Of a stretch of 64,000 bases of DNA, positions 54,901 to 62,460 are shown in pieces. The DNA lies in contig UZAN01039789.1 of NCBI GenBank assembly GCA_900618425.1, positions 33,979-97,978 of the forward strand, written 5' to 3'. The position numbers and the translations under genes are program-made. The stretch's first letter is position 1, and each line of letters begins with the position of its first letter. Origin of the DNA: Echinostoma caproni. Taxonomy: Eukaryota > Platyhelminthes > Trematoda > Plagiorchiida > Echinostomatidae. Below the pieces are notes generated by a model that worked only from the letters and a program-made list of their open reading frames with translations, was not told the origin of the DNA and searched no databases.

Positions 54901-56294
54901 AAAACCAAAATATATTTGGTACCCTATCGATCGCGGAAATTATGTGCATGTCTTCTTCTCCATTACGAGAACTGTACCATATATCGATACTAAAATGGTT
55001 ATCTTCCGTAGAGTAAAACATATTAGGTATTTTATAAAAAGAATTTCGCTTTAAAACAGATAAATATCATACCATTGGTTCATTCATACTGGAAATTGAA
55101 ATGGTCAATGGTGTCAGATCACGAGGCCAAGCTTTTTCTTCTGATGAAAGTTATGGATGCAGATAAGCAAATTATTGCACCGTGAACTATCGTCCAGGAG
55201 GCTAAATTATTTGCTCAGACTGACAACCAAATGACCCATAACTCCTTAAGAACAACTTTTAAAATTTCCAAAAAGAACAAACCAATATGTTTGTGTAAAC
55301 TATGATGTTGATCGGGAATGCATTTTGAATTAGTTAAGACATAATAAGCAGATGGGGATAGAGTTCGTTTATGGAATTTTACCTAATGGCATACAGTCGA
55401 ATGATTTATACGAGAATCTCAGGGTTTACTTCATCTTTGTTTTATTTTAACTGCAGGAGTTCAGTTTGAATTATTGAACTGAGTTTACTAATTGAATAGT
55501 TTCTGTCGCGGCTAATGTAAACGTTTCGGTTACTGATGAATGCCTGGTGTGAGCTATTCACCTCGAAACGTTTGAAGTTCCATACCAAGTTCTAACGGTC
55601 AACATGTGAGTTATGTCATAGATCCACCTTAAAGAATAAATCAACACTAACTGGGTCGGTTCGGACAGTTTTGCCCGCCCGTTTGTAGATCAAAGGCATT
55701 ATAAAGATCACATCTCAAAGTTTTACCGCCGGAAATGTCGTGTTTATGAGTAGCCGTATTAACTGGATCAGTTTTTCATTCTGTGTTTCACAAGGAAACG
55801 GAATTTTTTAATGTATACTTCATAAAAATGCCTGAAAACAGTCGAATATTTATTCCAAGCTAACTACACATTGCCGATCATTAAAACGATCGGGATACGT
55901 GTTATCCTGTGGTTAAACTTAATCCTTTCAATACTCATTTTGGGCTCCATCATCACTTTCTCATACTGCTTCACCCGGCTTCCACCCCCGCGTAAATCAA
56001 CCAACCTACCAGCTCGTCGTTTTGGCCAATGTTCGCATTTTCAGTGTGATTTTGCTTCACATCCTCACGGTGAACTTGTGTGTTTGGGTCGAATCAGCTA
56101 TCGAAAAGGTCTCTATGACCATAAACACGGAAAGGTCAACTGATGGTCACAGTTCGGACAAGCGGGGATACACACTGGCTGCTACGCATTACTTTTTGCC
56201 AGCCATTCCAGAATACTGTGCAGTCGCAGTCGCTGTCACCTATGAAATGGCTCAGCGAATTGGACAGTTGAAACAGATTGAAGCACATCATGAG
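22113..56294 (+). CDS. Otopetrin-like proton channel, five-exon gene model (N-terminal half)
   Basis: Joining 22113-22219, 46190-46307, 48110-48290, 54123-54271 and 56013-56294 gives 837 nt, 279 codons, with no stop and consistent phases (2, 0, 1, 0). Otopetrins are plasma-membrane proton channels with twelve membrane segments in two halves. The product has six hydrophobic segments at about residues 44-63, 77-96, 127-147, 168-185, 193-212 and 244-265. The family-like blocks are the lead YLRIAIC before the third segment, FSVILLHILTVNLCVWV (family FglmHl.atNlCvWl), and FLPAIPEYCAVAVAVTYEM (family FlfPc.IEYsLia.v..ym). Introns are about 24.0, 1.8, 5.8 and 1.7 kb. The C-terminal half is only tentatively found. 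The family call rests on recalled motifs; other multi-pass families are less likely but not excluded. Confidence 0.65.
22623..22790. mobile_element. Inverted pair of tRNA-derived SINE segments
   Basis: On the + strand TAGCTAAGCTGGCAGAGCAT (about 22705) is a good A-box and GGGTTCTAATCCC (about 22757) a good B-box, followed by CGAAGATACTGAACTTTTC. The 36 bases at 22623-22658 are the reverse complement of 22755-22790 with 5 mismatches, and include an opposite-strand B-box (GGGTTTGAGTCCC). Between them lies a perfect 18-bp palindrome at 22660-22677. The whole could fold as a hairpin. It lies in intron 1, about 400 bp after exon 1. Confidence 0.6.
24936..24983. repeat. Dispersed repeat, copy A
   Basis: Contains GAAGTTTCTTTTCGATATAC and CATCAGGCGTTTACATAAAT. 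About 84% identical by eye over 48 bases to 36972-37019. The parent element is unknown. Confidence 0.5.
26100..26281 (+). mobile_element. tRNA-derived SINE, copy 2
   Basis: An A-box-like TGATGGCCCGGTGGTAAC (about 26109) and a B-box-like TGTTCAAATCCCAC (about 26156) are followed by a body and the tail TTTGTATATTCAATAAAA, then a short AAATGAA repeat. The TTTGTATATTCAATAAA tail is shared with the copy at 577-706, so both belong to one family or share a partner LINE tail. Confidence 0.65.
30897..31077. repeat. (ATGT)n microsatellite, about 181 bp
   Basis: About 45 units of the TATG tetranucleotide with one interruption near 31015-31018. It translates in three frames as repeated Met-Tyr-Val-Cys, giving spurious open frames that should not be annotated as genes. 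Confidence 0.98.
31390..31573 (-). mobile_element. tRNA-derived SINE on the minus strand, copy 3
   Basis: Read on the minus strand it starts GGTGGTGGTGGCGCAGTGC (A-box-like, about 31566-31546). A B-box-like GAGGTTCGAGCTCCG lies at 31515-31501. The body contains AGCTTTGCTCTCGTCCGG and ends near GTTCCGGAGCTCAG. The body recurs without its head at 44376-44476. It sits antisense to the otopetrin-like gene in intron 1. Confidence 0.6.
33571..33595. repeat. (GGTTTT)n short tandem repeat
   Basis: Four hexamer units. On the minus strand it reads as alternating Lys-Pro in a 60-codon frame (33564-33746) that I do not regard as a gene. Confidence 0.7.
34800..34880. repeat. Dispersed repeat related to 11505-11550
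   Basis: CAGCTGTTTTGAACCGG and TCTCATCAGCAGTGCGATGA match the block at 11505-11550 in order and orientation. The repeat class is unknown. Confidence 0.4.
36972..37019. repeat. Dispersed repeat, copy B
   Basis: Contains GAAATTTCTTTTCGATACCT and TTCAGGCATTTACATATATA, in the same orientation as copy A at 24936-24983. Confidence 0.5.
37229..37252 (+). other. Possible G-quadruplex tract
   Basis: Four G-runs (4, 5, 3 and 3 G) are separated by loops of 3, 5 and 1 bases, meeting the usual G3+N1-7 rule. It lies in a purine-rich patch just before the small gap at 37301. The function is unknown. Confidence 0.4.
37301..37308. other. Assembly gap (8 N)
   Basis: Short unresolved stretch in intron 1. Single unresolved bases also occur at 4226, 37892, 52031 and 63622. 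Confidence 0.99.
44376..44476 (-). mobile_element. Head-less SINE fragment, same family as copy 3
   Basis: Shares ordered blocks with 31390-31500: CTTGGAGTGG against CTTAGAGTGG, GGTCCCG against GCCCCG, and CGGACGACAGCAAAG against CGGACGAGAGCAAAG. The tRNA-like head is missing, consistent with a 5'-truncated copy. Confidence 0.45.
46190..46307 (+). CDS. Otopetrin-like gene, exon 2 (membrane segment 1)
   Basis: The acceptor TTTTTCACTTAG precedes 46190 and a GTAAGT donor follows 46307. The exon encodes THAQRV, the hydrophobic stretch IAMLYCIVILAIGMSIALYC and the short loop TGARIAELEPAFV, corresponding to the first otopetrin segment and the outer loop before segment 2. It ends at phase 0. The frame is open upstream to an ATG at 46101 (MESIIIQYHEY), so an alternative first exon starting within this ORF and reading through the acceptor is possible. 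Confidence 0.7.
47777..47801. other. Assembly gap (9 N) between identical 8-mers
   Basis: TGGGAGAC at 47777-47784 is repeated at 47794-47801 directly after the Ns. This suggests a mis-joined overlap in intron 2 rather than true missing sequence. Confidence 0.7.
48110..48290 (+). CDS. Otopetrin-like gene, exon 3 (membrane segment 2 and loop)
   Basis: The acceptor CTTGTCTTTTCAG precedes 48110 and a GTAAGT donor follows 48290. The exon enters at phase 0 and leaves at phase 1. It encodes segment 2 (SFFTIMYVTSVIGMIYMLWY), a polar loop (AHNRHATIEAIEKGDL) and GEPVSLYLRIAIC, the start of segment 3. The last block resembles the family pattern gSfyLRvgai.fG. The last base joins TC from exon 4 to make an Ile codon. 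Confidence 0.78.
48736..48754. repeat. (ATACA)n microsatellite
   Basis: Nearly four pentanucleotide units in intron 3. Confidence 0.75.
52304..52323. other. Perfect 8-bp hairpin with GAAA loop
   Basis: ATTGCCTT, GAAA, AAGGCAAT forms an 8-bp stem with a GNRA-type tetraloop. It lies in intron 3. No flanking transposon or terminator context supports a function. Confidence 0.3.
54123..54271 (+). CDS. Otopetrin-like gene, exon 4 (segments 3 and 4)
   Basis: A long pyrimidine tract and TTACTAACAG precede 54123; the TTACTAAC also resembles a branch-point consensus. A GTGAGT donor follows 54271. The exon completes segment 3 (FAAMAIVFASCRAYEV), gives a short loop (SVTKSDRLL) and then segment 4 (TTSKILFFVIQPIFFLVLHR). 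The position before the H...NlCvW block agrees with family order, where this segment normally ends with a basic patch. Phase 1 in, phase 0 out. Confidence 0.75.
55722..55795. repeat. Divergent dispersed repeat copy
   Basis: TTTTACCGCCGGAAATG, then GGATCAG and CTGTGTTTCACAAGG, echo the blocks at 9686-9740 and 11369-11430. The match is weak. It lies in intron 4, about 220 bp before exon 5. Confidence 0.3.
56013..56294 (+). CDS. Otopetrin-like gene, exon 5 (segments 5 and 6, most diagnostic)
   Basis: The acceptor CCAACCTACCAG precedes 56013 and a GTGAGT donor follows 56294; both borders are phase 0 (94 codons). It encodes segment 5, IFSVILLHILTVNLCVWVES, with the conserved-looking His and the NLCVW block of otopetrins. 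A polar loop follows (INTERSTDGHSSDKRGY), then segment 6, YFLPAIPEYCAVAVAVTYEM, with the Pro-x-x-x-Glu-Tyr feature seen at this position in the family. It ends with a basic/acidic tail (AQRIGQLKQIEAHHE). This exon carries most of the weight of the family assignment. Confidence 0.82.
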
Positions 56295-58452
56295 GTGAGT
56301 TTGCAACACATACATGGGGAGCCATTGAACACCCGAGAGGGTACATTGCCCACGTGCAATGATTGTTTTTCATTACATTCTTTTCGCACCTTTGTTGCTT
56401 TTAACTTTCATGTGATTCTCTGATAACGAAAAAAATAATAATTTAAATGATTACAGGGATCCCAGTGGATAATGGGTTGAGCGGTAAATCAAATGCTGTC
56501 CACTGGTGGACCCTGTCGGAATCACTAGGCAATTCCTATTGGCGGCTTACGTGAATCGAAATCGTGTTTCTAAGATCCGATTTTCAGAATTTCAATAGAT
56601 ATGTGGAGCTTACCGTCCTCCACAGGAATGTATTCAGTGTATATATCTTCGGAGGTGTTTTCTTCCAAAAAACGATATTTTCCTTTTCGGTCTAACGGTA
56701 TTCATAGTGAAATTTCCCGTGTGCTTTAAAATCTCCTCATTCGGCAGATTCATATCGACGTGTTTTAAGGTCTTTAGTTTAAATGAAAATGAAATTGATT
56801 TCTTCCCTAAACACCTGTGCCGATGGACAGTAGTTTAACGTTAATGAAACTAAATAAATGATGTAAACTGGCCAGACTAGTAAAAACGTTCTTCTTCCGG
56901 GATAACAGTTGACGGAACCACAATTCACTTTTTAATCGAAGAAAAGTTGCACGTGATAGAAATTTTGATTAAGCTTTTTATTCGAAATGTATAAACCCAA
57001 AACCCTTCTCAACCGCCTATCTTAGCATTTTTACATTCCTTACTGAAATGGTCAGATTAGTTATAAATTTTGTCAGTAGGTGGCTATTCAGAATATAGCT
57101 CAACGAAACTTGATGCAATCATTCACCTGAATGTTTTCACCAAAATAAGATAAGATGCTTCTGGTTTCACGGTATCAGATCCGGATTTCTAAAAGGAGTC
57201 TTTTCTGTGTAATCATTTCAAGAACGCAAGAATATATGCGCGGACAGAATCGTATGCCCCCCCCCCCCCCAATTCAGTTGCAACAGTAAGTTGGTACAAG
57301 TATATCGGAAAAAGAATCGTACATGTTGAACTGAGTTAGTAAGAAATTCCTGTTCATTGGGGGAACCATTATTAAATAAAAATGCACGACAGTTTCCAGT
57401 ATCTTTCCCCTCAGTTGGATACGACAAAAGGCATCTCGGCTCATCATGTTACATGCGAAAATCAGGGAGTTTGAGATTTCCGTAGAAGCGATAATTATAC
57501 TCAGACCGAAAACGCAATAGTGTTAGAAAACTTTTTCATGAAAAAGACCAGTTAAGCATAGAAATCCTCACGGTTTTTCAGTCTCAAACATCGTCGTTAA
57601 TGTACGAGCATAGAGAAGCAACGAAATTCAGAATTCACAAAACGATTGATTTGAGAATGTAGGTTACTACATTTTATCCAATTGATTTAAATGAATAAGT
57701 AAACTGATCTTTCAGTTTTGATATGAACTGCAGATCAAGACTAGCTTATATCATTCTATTTGACCATGTCAAACTTAAGGTGTATATAATCTATTGTTGT
57801 TTGCACTGTTCGGGATGGTTGATCCGAATCACTACCGATGCAGCTGTGTGCAGCATAATTTGTCTAGATAGACACACTGAGGTCCTGTAGATGGTCTGGA
57901 ATGACATTTCGATATCTACCAAGTGAATCCTGTTGATCAAACTCTGCAAAACCGATACCCGTATGGCTTTTCTAAGCCTTCTGTCAACCAATTGGGATGA
58001 TTTCTCCTAAATCCGTCTATGCAACTTCTGGCTGGTCACACTAACCTGACTGGCTCTGTCGGAGCCGCTGAAATGAAAGAAACACAGAAAGGGTTGTGAA
58101 ACGACTTTAATCGTCATGTCTGTGGTTATTTCACACCGAACGTCATCTCCCCATGTTGTTTAACGTATGCCTACCTCCCTGCTTTCCACCCCACCGCCAC
58201 CAGCGCCCGAATTCCCCATACTGTTTTAGCACAATCTCAGAACTCAATCTCAAATTTCGTTATTTAGGTTGACCTTGACCTGTAGTCAAATGCAGTGATG
58301 CAATTTATTTGACCATCGCTTTACTATGATGACTGAAGTCAGGATTCCTTTTTTGGGAAATACATAGCTCGTCATAACTAGTATCACTTGCAATCTCCGG
58401 CCTGTGAATAATGAGAGTAAAGCAACACAAAAGGTTTCCTACCTTGATTCAG
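56295..58452. other. Intron 5 (between exon 5 and tentative exon 6)
   Basis: No domain-bearing frame. A run of 14 C at 57257-57270 is the only simple sequence of note. If exon 6 is wrong, the true next exon probably lies here or beyond. Confidence 0.4.
57257..57270. repeat. Poly(C) run of 14
   Basis: Homopolymer with unreliable length. Confidence 0.95.
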
Positions 58453-58612
58453 TCCACTTCCCCATCAACCACCATTATCACTCTGATCTATTATACACCC
58501 GTCAGAAAGACATTAGTAGAAATTATCAAATTTGAAATATGCGTCATTTGTTACGTCAAGTCGACCATGAAAACAGTGGACGTTTTTTCCGTGCTTCTGA
58601 TACGTTTGAAAG
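58453..58612 (+). CDS. Tentative exon 6 of the otopetrin-like gene
   Basis: The acceptor TTTCCTACCTTGATTCAG precedes 58453 and a GTAGAG donor follows 58612. The entering phase is 0, matching exon 5, and the segment is open in that frame for 53 codons plus one base. It encodes a Thr/Ser-rich start, EIIKFEICVICYVKS, and VDVFSVLLIRLK. The final G would join GC of the next candidate exon to make Gly. The otopetrin C..s..GLF.G signature expected here is not clearly present, so assignment rests on borders and phase. Confidence 0.3.
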
Positions 58613-59051
58613 GTAGAGATAGACTTACTAACCAATGTACGTGTAGAAGATATCTTTGTAGATTTCGTCTGATATTTCAATAAACGATTATGGTGAATTT
58701 GCGACTTACTTCGTTTCTCTGCTCGGACCTGATGTCCAAGGCTTCCTAGACTCATTGTGTCTTGATACATGTTTAATAGTACAAACGTATTTGAGATGCC
58801 CGACCAATCGCATCGCTTTCATTTGTGCTCAGAATGACGATAACTTTGATACCCATCCATTTAAAGTTAAGTTTTTATGATCATAATGAGAACATTTACT
58901 TGTTTTAACCATTTTAGGGCAGCAATGTGTTAAAGGATTTTTAACCCACCGAGTGTTTCATTTAGTCTCAACCATTCACTATTCAATTTGCCGTGTGGAC
59001 TGTGTATTTATGTCTGTTGGCTTCTGCACTACCTTATTTGTTCATTCTTAG

Positions 59052-59187
59052 GCATCTTGTTCGTGCTATATTCAATGGAACTGAACCGGAGCATTGTGTT
59101 CAACTTCACTGTTGCAGTTTTCTCGCAAAGTGCTACCAGAAGAATATTAGCTACAAATATGAATTGTTCTCGAACTCTTGAGGGCCA
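59052..59187 (+). CDS. Tentative exon 7 of the otopetrin-like gene
   Basis: A good pyrimidine tract and TTCATTCTTAG precede 59052. With phase 1 from exon 6 the frame reads (G)ILFVLYSMELNRSIVFNFTV, a hydrophobic stretch that would suit segment 7 of an otopetrin, then SQSATRRILATNMNCS. The frame closes at a TAA at 59189-59191. A weak GTAATG donor at 59188 would avoid it and leave phase 2. No following exon was found. Confidence 0.3.
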
Positions 59188-60611
59188 GTAATGTTGAATT
59201 GTACAGATACCAGTAAAGTTCGCGTCAAACACCAGCACTTTTGAACCAATCACATCGATGCACATTAAACTACTGCAGACGTCCATGCTTTCGTCTTTGC
59301 GCGAGGCGGCTCGTTTGCATTTCATCTCACGTGTTCAACTGCGCTGTCTTGCAGTTGATGAAGACCATTGCTATTCTGTCAGGAAATGCAAAATAAGTTT
59401 GCGTAGAGCCAGCCAGAGAAATTTAGGAAGAGATTGCAAAGTGTCCAGCTGTATCATTGTCTGATTAAGATTCAAACAAGCTACATACACTATCAGTCGA
59501 CCAGGTACCAGAAGGTGTATCTATGTGAATACACAGCTTGATGAGATTTTCAGTGGTGATGATGGTGGTGGTGACTTTGGAGGTAGTACGGTGAGATCTG
59601 TTGGTTGGTAGCTGCGTATTCTATTAGTCTCGTCTTTGCGTGGACACCAAACGACAAATGGAACAATCTGGTAGCAAAAACCAACATCCGAATAAGCTGT
59701 TCTCTACGAAATGCTAATTTGGTTACACTTGTCCGTGAAAGATTGACCATTTCTCCGCTGATCCCCATATACCTCGTGTTTGACAGACATACAGACAGAG
59801 ATTTCAATCTAACCAACTCAAAGAATTATCTCTGTGGTTAGGTCAAATGTTGCATTATTCGAAACTTTGTTGGAGAATGTAGATTTTGGTAGGGAGACGA
59901 GAGCCATAATGAAATATTTATAAAAACGGAGGTAGGCTGAAGTTTCCTAATGCAGTTTCCTAAAAATAAGAGGTCCATATGTTAGTTGTTTACGGAGGTT
60001 TTGATCTAATCCCATTAGTCATCTGACTCCTCTACTACTCCAAAAACGGTTCTAAGTAGTCGCTTCTACCTGAAGTTCGAGACATATAGACACAAAGAGG
60101 CGGATTATGGCGTATAAGTAACACCGAGTTGAACTAGCGTTTCGGCGGAATATTTTGTTGGAAAGCTTGCTAGCACACCAAAAATTTGAAAAAGCAAGTC
60201 AGAAGACAAACACTGCGAGAGGAATTCCTTTCGTACACTCTCATCGGTCGCGTACGCATAACATTGAACGAAATAGATAAATGAAGCGAATTGAGAAATG
60301 GAGTTAGTATTAACTGTGTATGTGTGTGCGTGTGATTCGGTATAATGTGTGTGATGCACGTGATTAGTTTTGACCATCGAAGGCCAAGGGTAAAGGTCAT
60401 GCGCTTTTGGACGCACAGTGTGGGTTTGTCTTGAGCGATCGGTGCTCGTTTCAGTGACGTAACAAAACCGAGAATGCGTTCGCAAGGGACCGCTTTTAAC
60501 CAAGTGCCGTGCGATGGCCGAAGTCGATCGATGTGATGTGGTCAGAGTCTGTTGTGTAGGCCGAGTCAGAGAGTCACGCGCACATTTGGGGATGTGTTCA
60601 GCCATTCTATA

Positions 60612-61415
60612 CCTTTACAATTTCAATTGAATCCACTGTAACTTCAAGTGAATCCAACCAACAGCACTCATTTGGAATTCCACAAGATGATTGGTGTTTC
60701 CGCCCTCAAATGCCGCCGACTGGACAGAGGAAAATATGATTTCTGTTAGCTGGTGAAGGGGTTCGAACTTCATCTTTCTATTCAGGTTAAATACCGTTAA
60801 TTCTTTCATCATTGTTACCGTTGTTAATTATATTATCAAGTGTGTATTTCAATGTGAGAAATACGTAAGCAATCGCATTTAATTCAAAGGAATGTGTTTT
60901 GTTCGAGAGAATCTCGACCTCAGTGAAATTTACTCCCTGTGTTATTGAAGGCTTAGACTGACTTCACTCATGCAATGAATCATGCACACAATCACGTCTG
61001 GGCATGATGACCGATTTATCGATCCATCTTGACGTGATTCACTTTCTTACCCGACCGACAGAGGTCAATTCACTTTGGGTCCATTCATACGCATCTATGA
61101 CGCACACTCGATCAACGATCACGAAATAACGTTCCCGGGTGGAACGGGTGTGTGGGGCTCAGGGGGGCGGGGGAGAACGGCGCACCTCAACACACACCCC
61201 TGAAACATTCAACCTCGCTCGGCAACTCACTCAAAAAGTACTTTTGTTTGTTTACGGGGAAGTGAGTTCATTCTGACTGGATGGAGTTTAGACAGACCCG
61301 GTCCAATGGGTGACATTTGACGGCCGAAACACCAATCATCTTGTGGGAGTCCCAAATGAGTGCGATTGGTTGCATTCACTTGAAGTTACAACGGACTCAC
61401 TTGAAGTTGAAAAGG
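60612..61415. mobile_element. TIR element (MITE-like, 804 bp) inserted in the Penelope endonuclease, TA duplication
   Basis: The left end CCTTTACAATTTCAATTGAA (60612 on) and the reverse complement of the right end CCTTTTCAACTTCAAGTGAG (61415 back) start inverted repeats of about 115 bp, roughly 80% identical by eye (inner limits about 60725 and 61300). Both ends abut TA (60610-60611 and 61416-61417). Removing the element rejoins the two halves of the GIY-YIG domain, giving NQLISANNRMAEHIPKC across the junction, which supports a true insertion. The motif AACTTCAAGTGA occurs twice in the right repeat and once intact in the left. The interior has no transposase-like frame, so it is a non-autonomous element. 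A TA duplication suggests the Tc1/mariner superfamily; that is inference. Confidence 0.8.
61146..61173 (+). other. Possible G-quadruplex tract inside the TIR element
   Basis: G-runs of 3, 4, 6 and 5 with loops of 5, 4 and 1 bases satisfy the G3+N1-7 rule. It lies in the GC-rich centre of the 804-bp element. Confidence 0.4.
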
Positions 61416-62460
61416 TATTGTTCGCACTGATCAGTTGGTTCTATCAGCAGCTTCGTTGCAGCTGCAACAGAAGACGTAAATGCAATCAGAGGTAGACTCG
61501 ACTGGACGATCTTTGAATGGGGGAGGGAGAGGGACAGTGTGATCGGATGGAGTCTTAATGCGGCAGCGCAGTAGGTTCTTTGTGAAGCGTTTTTGATAAG
61601 CTGTGTGACAAGCTTCATTGTTGACTCACCTTTGTATGGAAATTTGGATATTCTTTTTTGGCACCCGATGGGTAGTGGCGTCAGTCCGGTTGCCTGTCAG
61701 ATTATGAAAACGAACGAAAGATTCCGGATAACCATCTACCCGTAATGCGCTATAGATATTCTCCTGTTCATCAAGAAAAGCTAGCAAATTGGCCTTCTCT
61801 ACTTCACTGATGAATTTAAAGTTGCGGTGTGCTGCGTTGAATTCATCCAACAATACAGCCATTTCGTCAGGGTAACTGAAGATGATGAACACATCTTCCA
61901 CATAGCTTTTATAGAAAAATGTTCCCTTGATTGCCTCGTCTATCTGTGCTTCAATCATACCCATGAAAATGTCAACCCGGATCGGACCGAGGGGGCTACC
62001 CATCGCCACCCGGCTATCTGTCGAAATGCGGTACCTAGAAACTGGAAGCGCACGTTTTCAGTACACAGTAAAATAAAAGGTTTCAACAGCACCGGAGGTA
62101 TTCTAAGGTTGATGTTATCTCGGGTAGTGAATTTGCAGATGAAGTCTACGGTTTCATGTAGGGGTACATTTGTGAGTAATGAGGTGGCATCAAAGGAATA
62201 GATCGTTTTACCAGATAGATTCAAACTAGACAACAGATGAAAGGAGTCACGTAATGTGATTGCCGAGGTGTTTGCGAACCGGCCCAAGGACTTCTACGAG
62301 CCCCTGGGCTAGTTTGTGATAGGGTGAATCATGAATGGACAATATGGATCGTAAAGGGACAGATAGTTCATGTGTCTTTGGTGACCAAAAATTGTTGAAT
62401 TCGTTTCCCCAGTTACGATACGAACTGCGTATGTACAGATGCTATCTACCGCGGTGAGCC

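Larger units (their letters stand above)
60105..62460 (-). mobile_element. Penelope-like element, antisense, with RT and split GIY-YIG endonuclease
   Basis: Read from 62460 downwards. PKTHELSVPLRSIL and SPYHKLAQGLVEVLGPVRKH (about 62400-62255) are the RT entry blocks. After a frameshift come IYSFDATSLLTNVPLHETVD (motif A) and, after another shift, RVAMGSPLGPIRVDIFMG (motif B) at 62009. YVEDVFIIF follows, where Penelope RTs have YxDD, so a catalytic Asp is Glu. A short linker LPPPFKDRPVESTSDCIYVF with CCSC (61500-61440) begins the GIY-YIG domain. Below 60611 it resumes as NRMAEHIPKCARDS and TSAIARHLVKSG. The RT-to-endonuclease linker is much shorter than usual, so a deletion is likely. At least three frameshifts make it inactive. 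Same family as 19440-19840 by the PP.K.RP....CIY.F.C.C block. Confidence 0.85.

Noticed and set aside
57121..57215. CFWFHGIRSGFLKGVFSV frame resembling the missing otopetrin GLF.G block
   Set aside because: No donor at the required phase 1 position and a stop right after; similarity is probably accidental.
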